Origin: Paludibacteraceae bacterium
Lineage (GTDB): Bacteria > Bacteroidota > Bacteroidia > Bacteroidales > Paludibacteraceae
Assembly: GCA_017550335.1 (NCBI GenBank)
Contig: JAFZPM010000042.1
Coordinates: 1-52,584 of the forward strand
Direction of reading: 5' to 3'
Length of the DNA stretch: 52,584 bases
A program made the position numbers and the translations under genes. Shown here one piece after another: positions 25,219 to 33,900 of this stretch. Each line of letters begins with the position of its first letter. Positions within the stretch are counted from its first letter, which is position 1. The notes beneath the pieces are model-generated. The model saw nothing but the letters and a program-made list of their open reading frames with translations. It ran no database searches and had not been told where the DNA came from.

Positions 25219-27705
25219 ATGAAAAAAGTTATTACAATTGTCGCGATGACATTGTTGTGGATAGCGTCTCTATCGGCGCAGGTTCCACAAAAGCTCACCT
25301 ATCAAGCCGTAATACGCGATGCGATAGGTAACGTGATCAACAACCAAGATCTGGAGGTCCAGATCTCCATCCTGCAAGGCTCATTGGAGGGTCCAGTCGT
25401 CTATTCCGAGGACCACAGCACCAGCACGACCGTCAACGGAGTAATCACGCTTGAGGTCGGAGGTGGAAAGACGGCGAACGACTTCTCCGCCATCGATTGG
25501 AGCAACGGTCCGTACTACATCCGCTCCACAGCCGAATTGAACGGCAAGAACATCTCCGTCACCTCGCAGTTATTGAGTGTCCCTTACGCGCTCTATGCGC
25601 AGAGGTCATTCTTCGCAAACAAGGTGGACGAGCAATTCCTGGAAGATTTCATCAACACCAAGATACAAAGCGCCTTGGACGAACGGGATGCGGCATGGGA
25701 AGGCAAGATACAAAGTGCCATGGACGAGATGAACTCAATCTGGGAAGACAAGATCCAGAGCGCCTTGACAGAGAGGGATGCTATGTGGGAAGGCAAGATA
25801 CAAAGCGCCATGGACGAGATGGACTCAATCTGGGACGGCAAGGTACAGAGCACCATGAAAGAGAGGGATGCTATGTGGGAAGGCAAGATACAAAGCGCCA
25901 TAGACGAGATGGACTCAATCTGGGAAGACAAGGTCCAGAGTGCCTTGAAAGAGAGGGATTCGATATGGGAAGGCAAGCGGAAAGCGCTTGAGGATGCCTT
26001 GGACTCCATCTCAGCGGAAATGGTTGACACGGTTCCTGTCAACAACACCGTCAAGTCGGCCGCCAAACATGGAGTATTGCCAGGCAAGTTCTCCATGGGG
26101 GAGAATTATCAAGTGCACTTCTCCAAGGGAATGTTACAATACCTCGCATACAAGGATGTTTGGAGATTCGCCAAAACACAATACGATGTTGTTGATATGT
26201 ATTTCCGTGATTACTGGATGTATCCTACCGAAGGTTGGGTTGACAAGTACGAACATGGATCAGGCCCTGTGAATGATCCGGAGTGCTCAGAATATGTGGG
26301 CGATCCACTTGCGTTCCTTCCTTATAATTATTCGCTCGAAGCACAAGAAAACGGTCGTAATCCGATCCATAATGGAGGAAATAAGGAGAATCTATGGAAT
26401 ACTCCGTCTTCCGAGGAATGGAGATATCTCTTCTGTTGGAGAGACAGAGCGGATGAGCTATACTCAAAGGCCAAAGTGGCTGGAGTAAAAGGATATGTCA
26501 TCTTACCAGACGATTGGACGACACCTGCCGATTTGAAATTTACTCCGCACACATTGGATTGCTCAGGTAATGTTTATGACAAAAAGACCTGGGAAAAGAT
26601 GGAAGCTTTGGGTGCGGTCTTTATGCCTAACGCAGAATATTGGACATGGGAAACATATGGAGAATGCACCCAAATGAAATTGTCTGAAGACAAACCATAT
26701 CTCTACTGCAAAGATCCGTCCAGCCCACGATGTGTGGATGATATTATCAGTTATTCTGTTTCCACCTACAGGACTAATCACTATCGCCTAGTAGTGACAG
26801 ACAGCGTAGCAGAAGTGATAATGAACGGAGAGGCGCTTGAGAACGAAGACCTTGATGGCTTAGAGACTAACAGACAGAACGATTATATTCCAGAGAACAA
26901 TCCAGATCTATCGGGCGTTGACATGAAAGCAGGTCTCCTAAGCGGGAAGTTCTCCGTCTCGGAAACCAAGCAAGTGAATTTCTCCCAAGGAAATCTTCAA
27001 TACAATCCTGACACGAAGATATGGAGTTTCGCCAATAGTCAATATGTCCCCAACAATGGAACATGTGTTTCCCAATTCCGCTGGAGTACGTCTGGTTATT
27101 CGTTTGATCCACTTCGAGAATTTCGCGATGGCCGTTATAATACTAGAGGCTACGAACCTTCCGACATCTCAGGCACAAAATATGACTGGGGAGTGTATAA
27201 TCCAATCTCTAATGGAGGCAACGTGGCAAACATCTGGCGTACCCTTACACTCGAAGAGTGGAAATACCTCATAAACAACAGGAAGAAGGGAGGGAAAGAC
27301 CTCTACGCAATTGCAACGGTCTGTGGAATGCATGGAATGATCCTTTTGCCAGACGACTGGGATTTCGGCAATGGATTACTTCCTGAAAAGGCTGACATTG
27401 ATTACGACCTCTACCAACAAATCGTCATCAAACAAGACCTATGGACCCTAATGGAAGAGCAAGGGGCTGTATTCTTGCCTAATGAAAAAGTAGATCATAA
27501 CATCGCTTTTTATAATGCCGCATTTGAACAGGATAGGACAGACTGGATAGGTGGCGCATATTGGTCTGCAAATTCTTCAAAGGGAATGTATCTTTATGAT
27601 CATACCGCCAGTTGGGTAGACACTTACATGATCGACCTGGAATTCGATTATGTTGGAGGAGTTGGCGTGGCTTCCGTCCGCCTAGTACGTGACGTTACCG
27701 AATAA
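25219..27705 (+). CDS. Fibre-like surface protein with 15-residue coiled-coil stalk
   Basis: The 828-residue protein has three parts after its signal peptide (MKKVITIVAMTLLWIASLSA). The N-terminal domain (about 21-130; KLTYQAVIRDAIGNVINN, ending LLSVPYALYAQ) is common in Bacteroidota surface proteins and resembles tail-fibre or collagen-like attachment domains. Next come seven near-perfect 15-residue repeats (K-I/V-Q-S...W-E-G/D, about 148-252). Two tandem globular domains then begin LPGKFSMGENYQVHFSKG (about 286) and LSGKFSVSETKQVNFSQG (about 573), with shared NPI-NGGN, WRYL/WKYL and ILPDDW motifs; they resemble Fibrobacter major paralogous (FISUMP-type) domains. No T9SS tail is present. It is probably a trimeric or oligomeric surface fibre with paired tips; export route and ligand are unknown. 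Confidence 0.75.
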   Translation: MKKVITIVAMTLLWIASLSAQVPQKLTYQAVIRDAIGNVINNQDLEVQISILQGSLEGPVVYSEDHSTSTTVNGVITLEVGGGKTANDFSAIDWSNGPYYIRSTAELNGKNISVTSQLLSVPYALYAQRSFFANKVDEQFLEDFINTKIQSALDERDAAWEGKIQSAMDEMNSIWEDKIQSALTERDAMWEGKIQSAMDEMDSIWDGKVQSTMKERDAMWEGKIQSAIDEMDSIWEDKVQSALKERDSIWEGKRKALEDALDSISAEMVDTVPVNNTVKSAAKHGVLPGKFSMGENYQVHFSKGMLQYLAYKDVWRFAKTQYDVVDMYFRDYWMYPTEGWVDKYEHGSGPVNDPECSEYVGDPLAFLPYNYSLEAQENGRNPIHNGGNKENLWNTPSSEEWRYLFCWRDRADELYSKAKVAGVKGYVILPDDWTTPADLKFTPHTLDCSGNVYDKKTWEKMEALGAVFMPNAEYWTWETYGECTQMKLSEDKPYLYCKDPSSPRCVDDIISYSVSTYRTNHYRLVVTDSVAEVIMNGEALENEDLDGLETNRQNDYIPENNPDLSGVDMKAGLLSGKFSVSETKQVNFSQGNLQYNPDTKIWSFANSQYVPNNGTCVSQFRWSTSGYSFDPLREFRDGRYNTRGYEPSDISGTKYDWGVYNPISNGGNVANIWRTLTLEEWKYLINNRKKGGKDLYAIATVCGMHGMILLPDDWDFGNGLLPEKADIDYDLYQQIVIKQDLWTLMEEQGAVFLPNEKVDHNIAFYNAAFEQDRTDWIGGAYWSANSSKGMYLYDHTASWVDTYMIDLEFDYVGGVGVASVRLVRDVTE
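25660..25974 (+). repeat. 45-bp (15-codon) tandem repeat, seven copies
   Basis: Seven consecutive 45-bp units encode K-I-Q-S-A-x-x-E-R/M-x-x-x-W-E-G/D; an eighth, degenerate unit follows to about 26019. Odd and even units alternate in text (ERDAxW versus EMDSIW), giving a 90-bp higher-order period. Confidence 0.9.
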
Positions 27706-27769
27706 GCATTGGATATCCCCGATTGGACCCGTTGAAAAAGCAACAGATTCCTATCAGGCACAATTATAA

Positions 27770-27820
27770 CAAGCTCCCCTGCTCAGATCCAGCATCTGCA
27801 GGGGGGCTTGCTTATTTATA
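27770..27820 (+). terminator. Likely terminator after the fibre-like gene
   Basis: AAGC-T-CCCCTGC pairs with GCAGGGG-GG-GCTT near 27771-27809 and is followed by a short T-rich tract (TTGCTTATTTAT). The stem is strong and the T-tract weak. Confidence 0.65.
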
Positions 27821-27875
27821 GTCCCCTTAACGCAAAAAAGAGTGTGGAGCAGGGAAATAATGTCATAGGAATCCA

Positions 27876-27883
27876 TATATTTG
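27876..27883 (+). promoter_or_regulatory. Likely -7 element upstream of LRR copy 2
   Basis: TATATTTG matches TAnnTTTG about 90 nt before the ATG at 27976. No clear -33 element is present. Confidence 0.45.
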
Positions 27884-27975
27884 TAAAAGTATCGGACTCT
27901 AATATTATCTACAAAAATCCGTACCCATATCAGTAAGAAACCCCAAAGATCACTTCCCTAAAAATCCATAGCACT

Positions 27976-30324
27976 ATGAATTATTCCGTAAGCAATAACA
28001 CACTGACCTACCACGACGATGTCGAAACCATAGGATGGATTGACACCCCCGGCGAAATAAGCAAAATCAAACGTATTGTCATCCCAAGCTCCGTGAAGGA
28101 GATCAAAAAAGAGGTCTTCAAAGGGTCGGAAGCGTTGGAGGAGGTTGTGCTTTCGGAAGGGTTGGAATCAATCGGAGAGAGCGCTTTCGCAGCCTGCCCA
28201 CGACTGAGGGAGGTCATTTTCCCACAAGGACTGGAGGACATCGGGGAAAACGCATTTTCGGAATGCTCCTCCTTGGAGCGCATCGTCATCCATCCGGGAA
28301 CGCAGGAAATCAACATCTGGGACGAAGCCTTCGCCAACTGCACCAACTTAAGGGAAGTGGAGCTGGACGATACGTTAGACTATACCAGCTTCAGACTCAA
28401 TGTGTTCAAGAACACCGCTTTCCTGACCGAACTGCGCAAGAAGGATCCTTTGGTGATCATCAACGACGAGATTATCGACGGAAAGGAATGCCAAGGCGAC
28501 TTGGTCATACCAGATTACGTGAAGGGGGTCAACTGTGGAGCTTTCGCTGATAACACCAAGCTCACCAGCGTCGTCTTCCCCGACACGGTGGAATTCGTTT
28601 CCTACGCAGCTTTCGATGGATGTACTTCGCTGAAGAAGGTTGTGCTGCCAGCCAACATGAAGAACTTGTCCGAAGCCACTTTCAGGAACTGCACTTCGTT
28701 GGAGGAGGTTGTGCTTCCGAAGAGCGAGGACCTGCACATATATGGTTACGCGTTCCGTAACACCCCATACCAGAAGGCACGGCAAAAGGAAGGCGCTCCA
28801 TTCATCCTCAACGGGTGGGTGGTCGACGGATCATCCTGCAAAGGGGAAGTGCACCTTTCGGGCATAAAAGGCATATCGGTCTATGCCTTTCGTCTCAATC
28901 ATGAGATAACCAAAGTGGTAGTCGACGAAGGATGCGAGGTGATTGAAACGAACGCCTTCAGGCATTGCCTCGCTCTTAGGGAGGTCACGCTTCCCGACTC
29001 ATTGAGAGAGCTCGGCGACTCGGTCTTTAGGGACTGCCATCAACTGAGTAAGATAAACATCCCCGAAGGCATAGAAACCATTCCTCGGGACGCATTCGAC
29101 AGTTGCTCATCGTTGACAGAGCTCAAATTGCCTCGTTCCTTGAAGGAAATAAAGAGAGGCGCGTTCGACAATTGCCTGAAACTCAAAAATTTGAAAATCG
29201 ATCCTAAGGTGAAGGTAGCCTCCCGATTCTTCGAGAAGAGCGAGTCCCCCTTCATAGGGTGCATCGTCACGGCGGTAGCTACGAATGCCTGCCACGAGCG
29301 TTACCATGACGGGCAGGAGGAATGTCTCATCGTGGAAGAAGAGAAATATCTGGATAGGGAAGACATTGTGGCGGCGGTCATTCCCGAGGGGGTGAAAGTA
29401 ATCGGGAACAGGGCGTTCTGCTCTTGCTACAATATGAAGAAGGTTGTGCTTCCCAATAGCCTCGAAGTGATTGATAGATGTGCTTTTATCGATTGCAAAA
29501 ATTTGGAAGAGATCTTCCTCCCCGAGCATTTGGTGGAGATTGGAGCTAACGCATTTGAAAACTGCGAATCCCTAAAGCGCATTGTGCTTCCGAATAGCTT
29601 AAAAAGCCTCGGCGAATCCGCATTCTATTCGTGCGGCCATCTGAAGAAAGTGGTTCTTCCGGAGAGCCTGCAAAGGATCGGGAAGTGGTGCTTCAGCGGT
29701 TGTGAAAGGCTGGAAACCCTCAGTTGGCCCGCCAACACAAAAACCATTGAGGAGTACATGTTCTCAAGCTGTACATCACTGGAGCACGTGGAGATTCCCG
29801 AGGGGGTAACCACCATGGAGGGAAACATTTTTCAAGAGTGTACAAGACTGGAGGCCATTCAGATACCATCCACAATGAAGGAGCTCGCAGAGTATGCGTT
29901 CCGTGAATCGTGTCTGGAGGAGGTGGTATTGTCGGAAGGGGTGGAGACCATCCACAGCTATGCCTTTGAGAATTGTAAATCGTTACGTTCCATCAACTAT
30001 CCATCTTCCCTGAAAAGGATCGAGGCATGGGCATTCATGGGATGCGACCAGCTGCAACGCCCGAAGGATCTGGAGAACGTGTATGTGGATAGGGACGCCT
30101 ACAAACGTAGCTTCCAGACGGCTCTCCATGAGATAGTCAAAGAGTTTTATCTTGTTCAACTCACAATAGCGATGGTCGTCATATCCTGCATATTGTACCA
30201 TCTCTTCGACTTCTCCCTAGGGATGACATTATTGCTGGCGTTAGGGGTTCTCATAGGCATCCTACTGTTGATATATATTCTTATCATTCTGTTTTATGCC
30301 CTATTTTACAAATACTCGATATGA
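27976..30324 (+). CDS. BspA-like LRR protein with C-terminal membrane hairpin (copy 2)
   Basis: The 782-residue paralogue of the gene at 21989 is colinear with it throughout. It begins MNYSVSNNTLTYHDDVETI with no signal peptide and carries LRR_5 repeats in two blocks. The segment IIDGKECQGDL is shared, as is GCEVIETNAFRHCLALREV near the middle. It ends in two hydrophobic spans (about residues 725-776) and the tail FYKYSI. The family is usually linked to secreted adhesins, but here the predicted topology is a cytoplasmic LRR array held at the inner membrane. Conservation of the first 18 and last 6 residues between copies suggests both ends matter. The HXXEE gene follows 58 nt downstream. Confidence 0.85.
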   Translation: MNYSVSNNTLTYHDDVETIGWIDTPGEISKIKRIVIPSSVKEIKKEVFKGSEALEEVVLSEGLESIGESAFAACPRLREVIFPQGLEDIGENAFSECSSLERIVIHPGTQEINIWDEAFANCTNLREVELDDTLDYTSFRLNVFKNTAFLTELRKKDPLVIINDEIIDGKECQGDLVIPDYVKGVNCGAFADNTKLTSVVFPDTVEFVSYAAFDGCTSLKKVVLPANMKNLSEATFRNCTSLEEVVLPKSEDLHIYGYAFRNTPYQKARQKEGAPFILNGWVVDGSSCKGEVHLSGIKGISVYAFRLNHEITKVVVDEGCEVIETNAFRHCLALREVTLPDSLRELGDSVFRDCHQLSKINIPEGIETIPRDAFDSCSSLTELKLPRSLKEIKRGAFDNCLKLKNLKIDPKVKVASRFFEKSESPFIGCIVTAVATNACHERYHDGQEECLIVEEEKYLDREDIVAAVIPEGVKVIGNRAFCSCYNMKKVVLPNSLEVIDRCAFIDCKNLEEIFLPEHLVEIGANAFENCESLKRIVLPNSLKSLGESAFYSCGHLKKVVLPESLQRIGKWCFSGCERLETLSWPANTKTIEEYMFSSCTSLEHVEIPEGVTTMEGNIFQECTRLEAIQIPSTMKELAEYAFRESCLEEVVLSEGVETIHSYAFENCKSLRSINYPSSLKRIEAWAFMGCDQLQRPKDLENVYVDRDAYKRSFQTALHEIVKEFYLVQLTIAMVVISCILYHLFDFSLGMTLLLALGVLIGILLLIYILIILFYALFYKYSI

Positions 30325-30382
30325 CCATCCCCGAATGGATCTTATCGAACATTCTATTTAATTATTATTCAACAGATTAAAA

Positions 30383-30925
30383 ATGGATTTGACGGTCTTT
30401 TTTATCATCTTCATTTTTTTCCTATCGGGCTTAGGCTTTATCGCACACGAGGTGGAGGAGATCCTCACCCAACATGATTGGATGCAGAGAAACGCAGCGA
30501 CCCTAAAGCAACGGTTCCCTAAGTTGGAAAAAGAGTTTGACCATCTGCTCACGATGGACACCAAAGCGTTCGCATTTGCCGTGTTAGAGGAGGCTATCGT
30601 AATCGTGCTGGCAATCTACCTACCCCTACACATGAATTGGACAGACATAATACCCATCGGCATTTTCCTCGCATACACCCTGCATCTGCTGGTTCATATC
30701 ATCCAAGGGATTATCTTCCATGGTTATATTCCCGGGTTGGTAACCGCTTGCATAACATTCCCCATTTATGCATACGTCATATATTTCTTCATCTCTATAT
30801 CAAATTACTCCAGTTACACAGATGCCTTCCCGTTTATCTTAGCCGGATTGGCGGGCTCATGCTTCCTCTTGTTGAATCTTTTGTTCTCCCATTGGATAGG
30901 GAAAAAGATCAGTTCGCTTTTCTAG
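30383..30925 (+). CDS. HXXEE-domain integral membrane protein
   Basis: The 180-residue protein has about five predicted membrane spans. Its first span ends in AHEVEEIL, the H-x-x-E-E motif that names this family (PF13787), and a second histidine cluster follows in LHLLVHIIQGIIFHGYIPG (about residues 95-114). The paired H/E motifs suggest metal binding or intramembrane chemistry, but no reaction has been established for the family. It lies 58 nt after an LRR gene and may be read from the same promoter. Its stop is 13 nt from the convergent stop of the alpha-2-macroglobulin gene, and no separate terminator was seen between them. Confidence 0.8.
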   Translation: MDLTVFFIIFIFFLSGLGFIAHEVEEILTQHDWMQRNAATLKQRFPKLEKEFDHLLTMDTKAFAFAVLEEAIVIVLAIYLPLHMNWTDIIPIGIFLAYTLHLLVHIIQGIIFHGYIPGLVTACITFPIYAYVIYFFISISNYSSYTDAFPFILAGLAGSCFLLLNLLFSHWIGKKISSLF

Positions 30926-30938
30926 GAGGGTCCCATCA

Positions 30939-33900
30939 TCACTTATCCACCCGTATCCGTACGCTTCCCGTGTTCGTCAGGAACTCAGGGGCATAGAGGC
31001 ATTGTGCCGAGGTGATTCCATTGCTGTAATCGCCCGCATGGGTCACCCAGAGCGGGTACTCGAAGACGTAGGTGCCCTTCGCCAGATGGTCGAAGAAGTA
31101 GTACATGGCGGCGTCCTTCGGCGACTGGTAGTAGCAGGTGCCTTCGCTGCAACGGTAGCCGGAGAGTTGTTGCGTCGGCTCCAGGCAGCTGGCCCGCTGG
31201 TCCTTCAGGGAGACATAGTCCATGTCGCGGTCGGTGCGCAACGTCACACGCACCACCAGTTTATCGCCCACGGAGAGCTTCGTGCCCTCCTCGATCGTCT
31301 TCAGGATAGGCTTGCCGTCCTCACGCGCCTCCAGCATCACCATCTTCTCCACGTGGAGCGCAGTCTTGTTCTTCAAAACCTTATCGATCTCCTCCTCGAA
31401 CTGCCAGTAGAGCGCACCCCAGGAGATATTGCCGCCAGCCTCGCTCTTCAGCTCCACATGACCCATGGAAGGCTTCACATCGTCGCCATTGATATAGTGC
31501 GTGAAGTAGCCCGTGCCCGCCTCGGTCTTCTCAGGCTGGACGGTCTCACCTCCCAGCTTGATAGACACTTGGTTGTCGTTGGAGAGCCAGTCGGAACCGC
31601 TCAGCAACAACACGTTCAGGGCATCCACGTTGGCGATCGTGTTGTCCCAGTTCTGCGTACGCTTCTGGTTGAGCAGCCACAGGCGCATCTCGTCCTGCTC
31701 CTGCACCTTAGGGTCCACCACCTCCAACGCCTCCATCAGGCGCGTATGGGCGGAGATCGGGGCTTGGTACCACAGATAACCGCTCTCGTTCTTCAGCCAG
31801 AACATACCCATCTCGTCGGTCGTCGTAGAGAACTCACGGATCGACTCCACGATGGTCTTCGCCAACTCCTTGTCACCGCCCCGATAGAAGGCGATGGCGG
31901 CCAGCGCCCTGCCGTAGAGGGAGAAGTCCTTCCAACGTTTCTTGGCCAATTCGTAGTAGAATGTGAAGGCCTCCTTCGCCTTGGCGTCCACCTCCACCTC
32001 AGGGAAGAGGCTATGGACTTGGAAGTAGTAGAGCTCGTTCATGCCCACGTAGGCCACCTCCTTGTAATCCTTAGGATGGAGCCTCTTCAGTTCCTCATAT
32101 GCGTCACGCAACTCACCGTCCAAGAACTGCAGTGAGGAGCGGTACTGCGCCCGCTCCAGGAATGCGTCGTCCACGATGCCCGCCTTGCGCAGACGACCGA
32201 AATTGTCGAGCACGAAGAGCGTGGTGTGCGTGCTTGGGTAGATATACGGTTCCACGCACTTGAACCAAGTGTATGCGCCACTTTCCAGGCGGAACTCCAT
32301 CAGTTTATCGAACCATAGGCTACACTTGCCATGCAGGTCGTTCATATCGAAGAGCGTGGAGAGGCGTTGCTTCATCTCCGTCTCGTCCTTCGCCTCCATC
32401 ACCCACGGCGACTCGTTCAGCAGGACATTCTTCACGTCCTGGTTCTTCTCCAGGTTGGAGAGGAGCGTCTGCTTGTCCATGCCCTGGGACTTCCACATGT
32501 TGATCACGTTGAAGATCTTAGGGTTCGACTTCGCGATGTGCTCGGACATCAGGGAAGCGAAGTGGGCGGCGGAATAGCTCACCGCATTCTCATGCTCCAC
32601 CGTCGCCACCGAAGGTAACGCCTGCACGGCGTACCAGATAGGGTCCTTGGCGAACTCAAGCTTCAGGAAGCGGGAGGAGAGCGTATTCGATTTATTGTTC
32701 ACTAGGTTCTCGAACGTGTATTCCTTCGTCTGGCCGCCCCTCACATAGATAGGCAGGGACTGCGTCAGCACCATACGGTCGGACAGGATCGGCAGCAGGG
32801 TCTGCTCCGCATCCGAGAAGTCGCCCGCCACGGCGGAGGTGCGCACCAGCACCGCATCCATATCACGAGGCACGTCGAACGAGCAGGTGACCACCGTGTT
32901 CTTGCCCGCCTCCACATCAAAGCCGGCATTTTGCTTAGCGACCACCTTCTCCGTCACAGGGTCCAGAAGCTCCATGAGGGCGGTTCCCTTTATCGTAGAT
33001 TCAGAGAGGTTGATCACCTTAGCGGAGAGCACGCAACGGTCGCCCTTGCGCAGGAAGCGAGGCAGGTTAGGCGAAATCATGAAATCCTTTTGGGTCACCA
33101 TCTGTTCGGACATCTGCCCGAAGAAGAGGTCCGTGGTATGCGCCAGAGCCTTGAAGTTCCAGCGAGTGAGGCTCTCCGGCATCTCGAAGGAGAACTGCAC
33201 GTTACCCTTCTTGTCCGTACGAAGCTGCGGATAGAAGAAGGCGGTCTCGGCGAAATTCGTGCGCACCTGCGGGACTGGCGCATCACCATTTTCAGATGGG
33301 TTAGGAATCTCCGGTTCAGGTTCAGGTTCAGGTTCAGGAGCCATTACTCCATCATCGGATACCTCCTCCATTTCTTCATCTTCATCAACGGAATCAGCCA
33401 TCACATTCTGGGCAGCCATCGCCCTCTTCATCATAGGAGCCGCACCATCCACACATTTAGCGACACCATAAGCCATATAAGCGTTATACCTCCGATATCC
33501 ATCCGGCAGAGCTATGAAGCGGTCATATATCCAGTCCGTCGCTTCAATAAAAGACATCCATGAATAGGAAAGAGAGGCATTGATCCAATGACACTTAGCC
33601 CAAGAAGGGAACTGGAAAATTCTGCGGTAAACAGGGATGAAAGACCACTCATTTTCTCGGAACTGGTCCAGCGAGGCGTCATACATCGCCGCCATCACCT
33701 CCGCCTGTCTCTCTTTCGGCAAGGTGAGCGTCCAAGTCTCCTTCGAGCCTGGCAGCATCTTATTCCTGAAGACGGAGAGTTTGATAGGAATCCACTTAGA
33801 CTCCTGTTGTTTCTTAATGGAGAAACTCGATTCATGGCAAGTTCCTTCATTCACGAGGAAGAACCTAACATTCAGATTCTCACCGTTCTTCTCCTCCAGT

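Noticed and set aside
31002..32135. 377-codon frame antisense to the alpha-2-macroglobulin gene
   Set aside because: The real gene on the minus strand has continuous domain structure here; the antisense frame is a composition effect with His/Leu/Arg bias.
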